Source: Zanthoxylum bungeanum
Lineage: Eukaryota > Streptophyta > Magnoliopsida > Sapindales > Rutaceae
Length of the DNA: 64,000 nucleotides
Direction: 5' to 3'
Assembly (NCBI GenBank): GCA_019454045.1
Contig: SKCR01035537.1
Span: forward strand, 124,001 to 188,000
Shown here: positions 45,979 through 57,843 of the stretch, one piece after another
Layout: each line of letters starts with the position of its first letter
Position numbering within the stretch: the stretch's first letter is position 1
Position numbers and translations under genes: made by a program
Notes under the pieces: generated by a model
What the model was told of the DNA's origin: nothing
Seen by the model: only the letters and a program-made list of their open reading frames with translations
Database searches by the model: none

Positions 45979-48900
45979 GATTTTGTATCAAAGCCTAGGG
46001 TTTTAAGTTCTATAGACACATTACATTATATTAGGGTATTAACGAGATTGTTTTATGTTTTGTAGGAAAATATCTAGATGTGATCGTTGTATTAGTATTC
46101 AGCGTGTGAGATGGAGAGCTCAACAATATGTGAGAATGTTGGGTATTGGTATTGAATACCTAAGAAGCAACCTGTAGATCTTGAACCAGATGTAGCTTCA
46201 TCTGGTGTTTCGATGATTGTTGAGGGCGGCGAAGGTTCTAGACCTATAACTCCAGTAGTTTCGATAGCTGCCCCCACCGTTATTCTTGTAGTTACACCTG
46301 AAATGTACTTCGAGTAGCAGTGGTAATACGAGCAAACTAGACCAGTTTCTTAATTTGAGGCCTCCTCAGTTTCATAACACGGATGATGTAACATCCCCGA
46401 TCTGGGAGATGTTACCGGCATGGGATAACTGTACTACCCCATAAGCCTCTGACTAACTGACTGTATTCTAAACTATATGAATGCCATGTCATACATGAAG
46501 ACTATAACTAAATCAACATAAAATACTTTTTTTACTCGTAAATGCATACTCAGAAATACTTCTTTTTACATTACTTTAATAGACACTTATAATGACTACC
46601 ACAACACTAATGCATTAAAATACTTGGACTTTGAACTTGACTCTTATGCTTTGTGACTCTGTACTGGTGGACTCCATCCCTAGTGACTGTATCAGTATCC
46701 GTCCTCCCGAGCTTGTCCTCCTGAAATCCCTACAAAATAGATAAAACTGGAGGGGGGTTAGATCGTCATACGACCTAAGTGAGTGGACTAAAAACTGAAA
46801 ACTGATAAAAATCTTTTAGCTTTAAAATCATGTTTTCAAAACATCTTTACATGAAAACTTTGTATTTCGGAAAACTGCCTTTAAAACACTGATTTCAGAA
46901 ATCTATTACTGAATATCCAGTATTTTTGAAAACAATTTTCTAAAATCTAAGTTCTGAAAACTATGTTCTGAAACTCCGGAATCTGAGTACTGAGAATTTG
47001 AAAACTGAAAACTCTTTCTTGTACTTCACTCTAAATCTGTCTTTCTAAATTCTTTTCTAAAACTCTTTTCTGAAAACTGAAAATTGAAATCCTTTTTCTG
47101 AAAACAGAATCTCCGCCAGAAGTCGCATCTCCGCCTGTAGGCGCATCTCTGCCCGAAGGCGCATCTCCGCCCAGGAATGTACCATCTGAGCGCTGAGGAT
47201 CCAGGGGCGTCCCCCCAGTCCTCAACATGTGCACATGCTCTCTGTATCAGTCAATTCCATCTGAATCTCAAGTTACATACTGGGGTGAGGTTTTATCTCA
47301 TGCCTCGAAATAAATAAAAACTCATGTTTTAAAACTTTTCTGTGTAAAGTACAACTAAAACAAAGCATAAAACATAAATTTCATGTAATAACAGCAATTA
47401 AGAAGTCTAACGCCCTAAGGCATAAAATAAGTCTGATATCAAAATACGATATGAAAATCAAGTAAAAAGGAAAGTGTCCACTCACAATATACGGCTGAGA
47501 TGAGTCCCTTCACGGGGTGAAAGGCCGCTGAGAATCTTGAGGTCGATCTAAATATATGAATAAGAATAAATTCGTTAGCTACTACAACGAGAATATGCCC
47601 ATAGATAAGAATAAACGTGAAATGCATGAATTATCACCCCCGCTGTATTTCTAACACGTTAAAACACCATATAGAGTTTTTAGGAGGTTCGTTCGCGGTT
47701 ACGCAAATCATTTTATGCGTCTACAACTCCTACATCAAAACAGAAGAGTCACTGACAGTGACCTGACTTTGAAAATTCGGTATAAATAGAGGCGATCAGT
47801 TCTGGAGTTGAATTATTTATAGAATACTCCTCTATGAGTCTAATTTATTCCATTTTTTACGGATCTTGATTTGGACTCCTAGAAATCAAGATATAAGGCA
47901 TTTTCCGCACCTTACGCAGAAGAGAACTGGACCAGTTCGCCATTGCTATAATTCCAACTTCTGAATTTTTATGCAATTTCATTTTAAGTCTAAAAAATTT
48001 GATTTTTGAGTATGTGATTTTCTTGTGTGTCTAGTTTACTTAAAAATTAACGGTTCATAAAACAGACGCTCGAAACCCCAGTTACAGCCGCTAGAATACG
48101 TACCGTCCGGGAGATCGATTTGCGGCAAAACGTCGCTATAACTTCAAAATTTTCCCAAACAAACTTCTTTCACTCCAAACCCATTTCTTTCATTTTCCAA
48201 CACCTAAATACATGCCATTAAGTGTTATTTTTAACCTAAATAAATATTTCAAGTCATTGGGGCATTTCCACAAACACTTTATAAGCAACTATCCATTTTT
48301 CCTACATATCTTCTACTCTTTCTCTACAAGCATTACCCAATGCATATCACCAATTCTATACATCTAAAACTACTAAATTAACATCATCATTCACTCATTT
48401 ATTCATCAAATTACCATTATCAAATAACTTTCTAAACTTTTCCAACCCAACATTCAATACCACAAATCATATCTTTACTTCCATATTACAACCCAAACTA
48501 CAAACCAACATCTTATTTATCATTTAACACTTCATAAATCATACTTTATCCTTCCATAAATCAAGAATTCAATTCAATTAATACAAAAATTTCATAACAT
48601 AATAAAACCCAAAACTCAATATTCTTTTACCAAAAAAAATCTACTCATCAAAACATCAACCCTTAAACTCACAATCCCATCAATTTGAACCCAAAGCATG
48701 ATATTATCATCATTAAATCATTCTTATCATCAAAGATCAAAAACTTAAAATTTGGGTCATGGATTCTTATCTTTATTATTTTGATTTTTCGTTTAATCTC
48801 CAAATCCTCCACGGATGCCAAGCTTCTCTACTCTTCTATTCTCTTTTCTTCTTCCTTTCTTCTCTTCTTCTTCTTCTCTCATTTTTCTCGTTCCTCTTCT

Positions 48901-50690
48901 TCCTTCACTTTTCTTCTTACAGTTTTTTTTTTCCTCTCTCTCTTTTCCTCTTCCAATTTCGTTTTCTCCCCTCTTTTGGAGTAACAAATAGTATCCTTTT
49001 TATATAGTGGGCCCATTAGATATTTTACAAATTGAAGAAAGGTGTAGAAAATTGTAGAATGTTTGAGAAATTTCCATTTAGGCCCGAAATCACTATTCAT
49101 CCAGAATTTGTCTTACGTTTTTGACCTGGTTATGGTCCGAATTTGGAAAAATATTTAACGCAAAAGTTGTAGGTCTCGGTCTAAGATTTCCGAAGATATA
49201 AAATTCATAAAAATCCGAGTTCTTATGAAAAAGTTATGCCCCAAATACTACATATAGTACAAAAGGGCATACGGTACAGTTTCTTCTCGGGACTTCGAGA
49301 AATTTACCGGTCGTTCCAAAAAGTCTTCTCATAATTGTATTTGAATCCCAACATGATTTATTTTACGTTCCTATATCCCGTACGTAATAATATCATCATA
49401 GGTAGTAGTAATTACTGCCGGTCGTTACAGATGATCCTCTTGCTGTAAAAAAAATAGAATGATGATATTGAGCAAATATTCAGCGTGTTGGACTTGATCG
49501 ATTAAGAGAAGGTTATGTTTGCTGTTTTTATAATGAGAGGTGAAGCTGAAACCTGATAGAAGCACAGTGAGACAGTACTAATAGATAGATTGAGATCACC
49601 CGATTATTGGATAACTGATGAACCTAGAAGACCACATTATATCTCGTGGGATATGTTTGAGGAAGCCTTCAATAAGAAGTACTTTCCTTATGCCTATCGG
49701 AGTAAACAGTGTCGTCTGTTCGAACAGATGGTTCAGGGACCAACAGAGACATTGATGGAGTATAAGAGGTTGATGATTTCATTATCTCGCTACTATCTAG
49801 AGTTGATACGACGTGAGGATGATAAATGTGAGAAATTCAAGGGTGGATTGAGACAACAGATTAGATTGAGGATCTCGATTTCTTAGAAATTGTCATATAC
49901 AGTGCTGGTTGACAAGGCTATGATTGCAGAGAGTGACATCAAAATCGAAATGAAGAATAGAGTAGCTTTTTAAGAGACCAGAAAGAGAAGACGAGATTAA
50001 ATATTTGAGGGGAGATAAGGTAAATCCAATAATATACCATATTTCCTATAGCAGATTCATAATATGATACCACCCAGAGGTATTCAGAGTGCACCTTTTA
50101 AAGGACAGTTTCGTAGGAGTCAGATTGAGCGTGATCATATTAGAGGCATAATACTATCTGTTGATTGGAGTGTTGTGAGTGTAGCATCTCGACCCACTGG
50201 CCACGTCGATGCTATAACTATAGTCAGTATGGTCATTTCAGCCTATAATGTACCACAGGAAAGAAATATTTCGAATGTTAACAATTTAGACATATGGCTA
50301 GAGATTACCCACTAGTAGCAGATCTCGAGGAGCTGAGCTAATAGTATGATATGGTAGAGGGACAGATTTCATTGGTAGCTATGGATAAGGTTCAGGTTTC
50401 CCACAGAGCAGAGACAAAGGGACATCAAGTGGAACATATGGTAGTAGAGGACAGACATCTCATGCACATTCTACACCTAGTGTTGATGGGGGCCGAGTCT
50501 TCGCCATTACAAAGTATGAGGCACAAGATGATGGTGATATTAATTCTGGTACAGTTTGGGTATCAGGTATACTTGTTCGAGCTCTTTTTGATACAGGTTC
50601 TACGCATTCATTTATTACTACTTCTTATATTCATTGTCTGGGTAGCGTAGCAGAGACCAACTTGATTCTTTTGATTATGATTATTCATTC
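45979..50690 (+). pseudogene. Chromovirus-like gypsy gag and protease, split by a solo LTR
   Basis: Left part to 46386: gag N-terminus ending RPPQFHNTDD. After the solo LTR (46387-49429) the same frame continues DDPLAVKKIE and the gag core (49590-49886: ISWDMFEEAFNKKYF ... EYKRLMISLSRYY). A broken zinc-knuckle region follows at about 50180-50310. At about 50490-50640 a retropepsin is seen with LFDTGSTHSFI. Beyond 50690 the element stops. RT, RNase H and integrase are absent. Several stops and frameshifts. Confidence 0.8.
46387..49429 (-). repeat. Family G gypsy solo LTR (3043 bp)
   Basis: It begins TGTAACATCCCCG and ends CGGTCGTTACA, the reverse orientation of the family G LTRs. The target duplication gatga is perfect (46382-46386 and 49430-49434) and the gag frame resumes across it. 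In place of the long hairpin array it has an 18 bp tandem repeat near 47123-47176 with the unit cgcatctccgcctgtagg. A pyrimidine-rich tract at 48820-48970 is the counterpart of the GA tracts of its relatives. Confidence 0.92.
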
Positions 50691-51565
50691 GAGGAATGGC
50701 ATTAGGATAGTACAGTATATATGGGATTGAGTGTATATTGTACTATAATCAATTTCATAAGCATATAATCAAATGACATATAAATTACAGTAGTAGTGAC
50801 CCTTCTAGACACACTCGGCCATGCACATACACATACACTAGCAGACGGACTGCTACTATTAACAACCCACATAGCAAACCTCATGCTTCTTCAATTTTCC
50901 AAATACATTAATTAAAAATCCTTCAATTTAGCATCAACCACGTATCAGCATTGCAAACACATGCACATGCACATGCACACACATATTTTCCATATCTACC
51001 TTCATTAATCTTATTGGACCACACACATGCGCACACACAACAACAGCAAGCAAGGTGTTGTATGCCTACTATTATTGTTAATAGCAACAGCATGCTGCTG
51101 TTGCAATAGCCTCCAGACATTCTCGATAATTTTTTTTTCCAAACCATACAAGCAACCCCACTCCATAATTTAACATTAACCACATATCAACATTGTAAAC
51201 ACATGCACATCCACACACATATTTTTCCATATCTACCTTCACTACGCTTATTGGGCCACACATATGCACACACAAAAGCAGCAAGCATGCTGCTGTTAAC
51301 AGCAGCAGGGTGCTTCAACAGCCTCTATACATCCTCTATATTTTTTTCCCCAAACTATACAAGCAACCTCACTCCACCAAGAATAAAAATAATAATAATA
51401 TTATGTAAATTCCAAAATAGACATACACTTGTCACACTACTCATCAAACCCAGTTTTAATAAAGTCATCTACGAATTTAAACAAAAAGAGATGAAGACTT
51501 ACCAAAGAGCGAGAGAGAATAGAGAAGCAAAGAATGAACCAGATAAGAAAGAGTTGAGAGCTGAT
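50691..51565. other. Non-coding segment with a two-copy tandem duplication of about 240 bp
   Basis: 50924-51164 and 51165-51385 are imperfect direct copies sharing CA-rich runs (acacatgcacat), a cagcaagca block, a ctgctgtt palindromic block (agcatgctgctgttg) and the tail aagcaacc...cactcca. Open frames over this stretch are cysteine- or histidine-rich by-products of the CA/GT runs. Confidence 0.6.
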
Positions 51566-51850
51566 TAATAACCCTTTAGCGAGAGAAGAAAGAAGGAACC
51601 ACAGAGCGAGAGAGAAGAGAAAACGATTTGGGGATTTTAATAACCCTTTAGCGTGGAAATATTAAACCTTTAGCGTTGAAATAAATTTGACGCTAAAACG
51701 TTAACGATTCATGAAAATTTAGGGAAATGTTTTTCAGAAAAAATTAATTTTTTTAAACTTTTAGCGTCGAATATCTGAATTCGACGTTAAAAATTCACTT
51801 TTAGCTTCAAATATCAGTTATTGATGCTAATTATTCTCTTTAGCGTCGAA
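51566..51850. repeat. CACTA-type subterminal repeats, TTTAGCGTCGAA unit
   Basis: Seven or so copies of tttagcgtcgaa or its inverse (gacgctaaa, gacgttaaa) occur in mixed orientation, the pattern of a CACTA element end. The unit differs from that of the element at 9257, so it is another family. I do not find the CACTA terminal repeat itself, so the outer end is lost or too diverged. Confidence 0.6.
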
Positions 51851-51851
51851 A

Positions 51852-51917
51852 AGTAGTAGTAGTGGTGGTGGTGGTGGTGGTGGTGCTAGTGGTAGTGGTA
51901 GTAGTGGTAATAGTAGC

Positions 51918-51951
<34 letters not shown>

Positions 51952-51971
51952 ATAATAATAATAATAATAAT
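51852..51971. repeat. Compound trinucleotide microsatellite (GTA/GTG/ATA)
   Basis: Runs of gta, then gtg, then a mixed gta/gtg zone, then about twelve gta and about eight ata units, 120 bases in all. Likely highly polymorphic. Confidence 0.95.
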
Positions 51972-52109
51972 CTCCATATATAATTAACCATCAATTGTTG
52001 AATAGATTCCTAATTTCAACAACAAATAATACATATTTATATATACTAAATAAATTAATCACTATTATATGACACAACATCATTGTCGACATTTGAGGTT
52101 TCCTAGAAC

Positions 52110-52700
52110 GAATCGACCTCGTCTTCATCTTTGTATTCAAACTCGTCTTCATCTTCCACTTCTACGATAACTTGATAATGGGGAATTATCTCAATATTTT
52201 CTGTATTTTCTTGGGTCGTGATATCTTCAGTCCCAATATCTTGTTCTTAAATATTTGTTAAATGAAAGATCTGTTCAGTAACTTCAAAGTCATCTTAGAC
52301 TTGTTCTTAATCAGAAATTATGACACTATCTTTCTCTTGTGTGTCCCAAATGTCTTTTTTATTGTAACTTCTATACCACCATCCATCCATTTCCTAGTTT
52401 TGGATCAGACATATACATAGTAGACCGTGCTTGGGTGCACAAAATGTATGAATCATTCTTGTACCAATAACGTTGACTGTACATCATCGGGGTCTGTATA
52501 TCAACTCAGTGACTGATTGTAACACTCCATAAAAGTCAATAATATCATCAGCATATTTTTTGGTTCTACAATTCCATAATTCTGAGTTATACGTGAAACA
52601 TCTCGCAGCTCACCATGAAATCCCCGTTCATAATGCATTCACTATATTCGTAAGTCTGCTTTAGAGGCACATATGCCAATGCAATTAACGAATATGACGG
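52110..52700 (-). pseudogene. CACTA transposase (TNP2-like) C-terminal remnant
   Basis: On the minus strand, with frameshifts between blocks: FHGELRDVSRITQNYGIVEP, then YADDIIDFYGVLQSVTELIY, then after a stop a stretch with PKHGL, and an acidic C-terminus EVEDEDEFEYKDEDEVDSF ending in a stop at about 52111. The first two blocks match the end of CACTA TNP2 proteins (the 'TQNSG...' and 'YGV...EL.Y' regions). It lies beside the subterminal repeats at 51566-51850, the order expected of one CACTA 3' half. Confidence 0.65.
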
Positions 52701-53112
52701 GTGCAGTTGACCATTTTACACTTGGATTTAGGATTTTTCGGTTCGAACGTGTTTTATTTTACAGTTTTTTTTTTTGGATTTTAAATATCATTGAGTGGGT
52801 TATATTTTATTGGCATTGGAAACACATAATGTTTTGGCAGGATAATGTTTCACAGCTATCATTTGTTTATATAAATAAGATAAGGAGAATCGGACTGTTG
52901 GAATCTCTCCCACAATCGAAATATGTTGGTCACAACCACAAACATACGTAGGTGAGGTTTCAGAAACAAATCTGACAAACACACCTATGTGACTAAGGTG
53001 AGGCTACTTGAACAAATTTGTTTAGCGAATTCGAGACTCCATTTCTCCAATACTTAAAATGGACAAATGAACCACAAAAGATGTAACTTTATTATCCATC
53101 ACCCATTAATAT
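52701..53112. other. Probable upstream part of the CACTA remnant, not resolved
   Basis: No motif identified. It is bounded on the right by the target duplication of the solo LTR at 53113. Confidence 0.4.
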
Positions 53113-55148
53113 TGTTGGTGTATTTACGGTTTTATCGAGTATCGCAGCGGAGCGTAAAAAATCAAAATTTTCTAATTTCAAAAATTTTATTTAAACTATT
53201 TATTTTACTATTGAATCCCAAAAATTAATTTTGGACATATCCAAAATGCCCTGGTCGAAAATAGGTTTAAAGTGCAAAATTTTATATTTTATCATTTTAG
53301 TCCAAAAGTGTCAAATACACATTTAAGTGTTTTCAAAACACTGTCAAAATTATTAGTATACCTCTAATATACTTAATTACATCCATGAAATGAAAAACCC
53401 CAATTTTAGATCTACACATAAATCCTAAATTATTCAATTATTCAAATTAAGAAAATAACACTAAAACCAACCTTCAATCTAGCTTTAATATTAATTTTCC
53501 AATATCTCAAGTGTCTCATCATAATAAAAACACACAAAAGAAAAATTCTAGGTTTTCATAAAGTGGCTTGAAAACTCTAGAATGACAACTAATATTTCTT
53601 TAACAAAATCAAACTATAATAATACTTATTATGCTTTAATTTACACTATACATGCAAGCTTTGGCGTTAGGATTTTCTTTCCCCAATTTTCTCTTTCCAA
53701 GGGTTTACTATTTCGGCTTTTAGTTTCATTAAAGAAAAAAAAATGAAAAACCTCTTTATTTATAGTGGAGTGGCCTAAATTTTGGGCAATGTAACAAGGA
53801 AAAATAATTTTTATTTTTCAAAAAAAATTTAGAAAATAAAAATACATAATCCCACTAATACCAAAACAAAGGCCACATGTCTCCATTTAATATATAAAAA
53901 ATGTCATAATAAAAATTGATCTATTCTTATATACATAAAATACATTCTATTAATTAATTAATTAATTAATTAACCTTTTAATCAATTAATTCATTTAATT
54001 TAAATATATAATGTATTTATATATTTACAATTAATGATAAAATACTTTCATGGATTATAATGTTCTTCTAATCAAAATTATACATCTATACATATACACA
54101 TTAATTAGAAATTAACAAAAAACCATACGTGTAATTTATGTTTAACCATTAAGGAATAATAAATATTATTTGTTATAAGTTGTCATAGTGCTCTACGAGT
54201 ATTTTCAATTATGTGAGACTCTGTAAGTTCAGATATGTCTGTCACAGAATCCAATTTCGTATTCATAATTTACTCACTCGTAAATTATATCGACCATAAA
54301 TATTCTCACTGAACTATACAAGTTGAGATCTTCGAGTATGTATAATCCTTCCATCATAGATATCCGGATAAATACCAGAGACATAGATATTATCGTCAAA
54401 TCGCATAAGGTATAACCCTTCGAATGTATAGATTTGTGATTTCTCTATAACACTCAAAATTTATTTCCGAGTGTACCATGACCATGGATTTGACAAATCT
54501 CAATCTCATGAAATGAACACCAAAATTTTATATCCAGGACTGGAGAATTCTCTCTGGATATATCACCGGATATCATGAGCATCAGTCTACACCCAATGAA
54601 TAGACAAAGGTCTAACTTCAAAAATTCGAAGACATGATTGTTATCAAAGTGCGGAGGATAACTCATATATCCAGTATGGTATCTCAAGTTCAAGGACCAT
54701 TATGTTATTCAACTCGAGAAGATTCTTATTGACGCAAGCGTAGCATCTATTAGGAATCTTCCGTGAGTCGTTCAGTGCTCATTCGCAATGAAAACCTAAA
54801 TGTGTATACGAGTCTCCACAGATTCATGGCTCACTGAGATAAACTACCATAATTAAACATTTCGATATACGATATGTACCTGTCTCCCGGGTATACTTAC
54901 CGACTAAGAATGTAAACATTGACGAGGAACTGTTCAAAAATGATATTGTTATAATATTTCCCAATATCAATTACGACGGTTTTGTAATTTCGATATAATT
55001 TAATCATTCACAAGTCTTGTACGTCTTTATCATATAAAAGAAAGTATATCGAAGAAATTGTATATTTCATTTATAATAAAATATTGTTCATATATGTATT
55101 TACAGAAAAATATATGAGAAATTAACACGTCGAGTACGAACTACAACA
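53113..55148 (-). repeat. Copia-type solo LTR (2036 bp)
   Basis: TG...CA ends (tgttggtgta at 53113, ctacaaca at 55141-55148 on the plus strand) with a perfect 5 bp target duplication aatat (53108-53112 and 55149-55153). Related in reverse orientation to the LTR at 35986-38750. No internal region remains, so it arose by recombination between two LTRs. Confidence 0.85.
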
Positions 55149-55153
55149 AATAT

Positions 55154-55732
55154 CCCGAGGAATATGGTATTGGAATAGGTTCTGCATAAATGGAAGAATA
55201 AACTAATAACGATTTATGAATTTATTCGAACGAACTTGCTCGTCCGCTTCTGTCCCATCCTTTGCGTTACTGATTTAAAGTATTTAAAAGCAATGGCATC
55301 GAATTTCATCGCAGCTTTATCAATCTGTTTACTAACATTAAGGAGAAGGAGAAGTGATACTCATACAAGTACGTATATTTATCCCAAAAATAATTATATC
55401 GCTTTTACTATAATTATAGTGATTGTTACAAAAATCATTATAATTACAGTAAGATGAATGTATTATTTTCGGAATTACTGTATGTGTGTCTATCATTTTT
55501 ATAAATTATATACGGTACAATTTATTTATCTTTTTTTAATATCTTATTAATATTTCAGTGACAAAACAATCCACTAGTCAATGAAATTTTATTGGAAAAC
55601 ATAGAAAATTATGCATTATTTAGCCACCGATAATGTATTATATTATGTAGATTATTTATTTCGCTCTAGCTAACAAAAACAATCGTCCCATTTAGCATTT
55701 CACAATTCACATATCTTGTTGCAGTTGCTTTC
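55154..55732 (+). other. Upstream region of the UGT pseudogene
   Basis: AT-rich, presumed promoter of the glycosyltransferase. No clear TATA box was picked out. The open frame at 55236-55457 is low-complexity and not protein-like. Confidence 0.4.
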
Positions 55733-56086
55733 ATGGCTGACATTAACAAGCTTCATATCGCCATGTTTCCATGGCTAGCTTTTGGTCACATGATCCCATG
55801 GTTAGAGCTTGCTAAGCTCATAGCCCAAAAGGGTCACAAAATCATCTTCATTTCCACCCCTAGAAACATCGATCGCCATCCAAAACTCTCTCCTAATTTA
55901 GCTTCTTTCATTCAATTTGTAAAAATCCAACTGCCCCACGTGGACAATCTCCATGAAGATGCAGAAGCCACCGTTGATTTACCGTACGATGAAGTTAACT
56001 ATCTGAAGCAAGCTTTTGATTGTCTCCAAGAACCCATGGCAAAGTTATTACAATCTTTAGCTCCTGACTGGCTTTTATTCGACTTC

Positions 56087-56091
56087 GCCGC
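56087..56091. other. Target-site duplication gccgc, left copy
   Basis: gccgc at 56087-56091 is repeated at 61565-61569 directly after the second LTR. Removing one copy with the element restores the UGT frame at this site. Confidence 0.97.
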
Positions 56092-56429
56092 TGTTGAAGA
56101 CAGCAACACACAACAAAACAAACTCACCTAAAGTTTGAAAAGAAGCTGTGAAGAACAGCTTGCCACAAGCTGTGAAGAGCAACTTGGGTGTGTGTGCGCG
56201 CCAGCAAGTCTAGAAAACGTGTGAACAGTAAACACGTTTTCTAGCACTATAAATTTGAGCCATAAACCATTATTAGAGATATCCCTAAATGTGTGAAAGT
56301 GTAGTGAGAGTGATTGGTGAGAGTTTTTTGTAAAGCTTGTATTGGAAGCTTTGTAATTCTTTTGTGGGTATATAAAAGAAGAGTTTTCTCTCCAAATTAT
56401 CCTCTATTATTGTGTGTTTAATCACAACA
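56092..56429 (+). repeat. Young copia 5' LTR (338 bp)
   Basis: TGTTGAAGACAGC...ATCACAACA. A 24 bp direct repeat (aagctgtgaagaacagcttg and aagctgtgaagagcaacttg) lies at 56143-56190. A perfect 13 bp inverted repeat (CTAGAAAACGTGT / ACACGTTTTCTAG, 9-base loop) occupies 56210-56244 just upstream of the TATA box at 56248-56254. Confidence 0.95.
56248..56254 (+). promoter_or_regulatory. LTR TATA box
   Basis: TATAAAT, three bases after the 13 bp inverted repeat, the likely U3 promoter. The same sequence is in the 3' LTR. The G-box-like ACGTG core sits in each arm. Confidence 0.6.
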
Positions 56430-56431
56430 AG

Positions 56432-56443
56432 TGGTATCAGAGC
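56432..56443 (+). other. Copia primer-binding site (tRNA-Met)
   Basis: TGGTATCAGAGC two bases after the LTR, identical to the standard site for initiator tRNA-Met priming. Confidence 0.92.
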
Positions 56444-56696
56444 TACGGTTCCACGGAGGGATCCCGAAATTCAGTAACGAAGTTTCGGTTCGGAAAGTCG
56501 ATTCCGACGAAAGTTGTCGAAAATTGATTTTGAGCATACCATCAGACGTTTCACGGCGAGACGAGCACGGAAGTATTTTCCGGCGATCAAACGGAGGTCC
56601 CATCACGCCGCACGCGCCGCACGCGCCGTCCAGAGAGCATCCCACGCGCAGCGACGCACTCCACGCGCCCCACACTCGTCTGAAGGTTGAAGACGG

Positions 56697-57025
56697 TGAC
56701 GTCAGCCGCCACGTCAGCGCACAGTCAGCAGCCCAGTCAGCGACACGTCAGCAGCCCAGTCAGCGACACGTCAGCACCCAGTCAGCGCACAGTCATCTGC
56801 CACGTCAGCGGTGTCTGGTAAATTTCAGATAGGTCCCTTAACTTTCTGGAAATTACAATTTAGCCCCAATACTTTCAGACATTTTCAATTTAGTCCCTAA
56901 ACTTTTTGGAAATTCATATTAGTCCCTGAAGTTTTCCGTAATTGCACTTTGGCCCCTGAACTTTTGGAAATTGCACTTTGACCCCTGTAATTTCTGGAAT
57001 TTGCAATTTGGTCCCTGTGTCGGAT
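56697..57025 (+). repeat. Two minisatellites in the copia leader
   Basis: First, a 23 bp unit (cagcagcccagtcagcgaca, cgt) is repeated at 56726, 56749 and, less perfectly, 56772, within a cacgtcagc-rich stretch from 56697 to 56812. Second, about six units of 30-35 bases with the core tttggtccctaaacttttgg occupy 56825-57025. GC content is higher than in flanking sequence. Confidence 0.85.
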
Positions 57026-57114
57026 TTTGACAAACGAAGTGTCATTTCCACCATTTTCGACCATTCCGGACGCAACGGTAAGGTCCGTTTTTTGAAATTC
57101 TGCTTAGAATTTTT

Positions 57115-57843
57115 ATGATGGAGGGGAGCAACGGAAAAATGATTTTGTTAACCAGTACAAACTATTTCACATGGAGAGGAAGGATGAAAGACCTTCTGTA
57201 TGTGAAGGACTATGATGGATCGGTGTTTCTGGAGCAGAAACCAGAAGGAATGACCGATGAGAAGTGGGCTAATCTTCACCAGAAAACATGCAGTACTATT
57301 CGTCAGTGGATCGACGACAGTATCGTGAACTATGTCAGTGAATAGACAAATGCACGTGTTTTATGGAGAAAGCTGGAGGAGCTTTTCCGAGCAAAGACTG
57401 GAAACAACAAGCTGTACTACATCAAGAAGATGATGGGTTTGAAATACCAGGAGGGTACAGCTGTGGCGGACCATATCAACGATTTCCTCGGAACAATGAA
57501 AGAGTTGTCTGGATTGGGCATAGACTTCGGAGATGAGGTAAATGGTTTAATACTCCTTAATACGTTACCAGAATCTTGGGAAACGTTCAGATCTACGGTG
57601 ATCAATTCAGCCGCAGATGGGAAAGTCACTATGGAGATGGCAAAGACCAGGATCTTCGAGGAAGAAAAGAGGACGAGAATGCAGGAGTCAGCATCAGCCT
57701 CAACCTCAGAAGCTCTAGTGACAGAAAAGAACAACAGAAAGGGGAGGAGTAAAAGCCGAGGCCCAGGGAGATCAGACAAGAACCGGGGGAAATCAAGAAC
57801 CAGAGATATTGAGTGCTATCACTGCAAAAAAAAGGCCATATGA
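57115..57843 (+). pseudogene. Young copia gag
   Basis: Starts MMEGSNGKMILLTSTNYFTW and carries the plant copia gag core (YIKKMMGLKYQEGTAVADHI). A TAG stop at 57343-57345 interrupts it at residue 77, and one base appears lost in the A run of the zinc knuckle (CYHCKKK...) at about 57828-57835, shifting the frame before the last cysteine. It otherwise reads continuously. Confidence 0.9.

Noticed and set aside
50923..51284. Cysteine-rich minus-strand frames (86 and 68 residues)
   Set aside because: Cysteines come from translated CA/GT repeats (tgtgtg, tgcatg). There is no signal peptide or stable Cys pattern, and the two frames are the two tandem copies.
53113..55148. Possible regulatory or gene sequence upstream of the UGT
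   Set aside because: The perfect 5 bp duplication and TG...CA ends show it is a solo LTR.
56431..56832. 133-residue open frame at the start of the young copia interior
   Set aside because: It would begin with GTG inside the primer-binding site and runs through GC-rich minisatellites. This is leader sequence, and gag starts at 57115.
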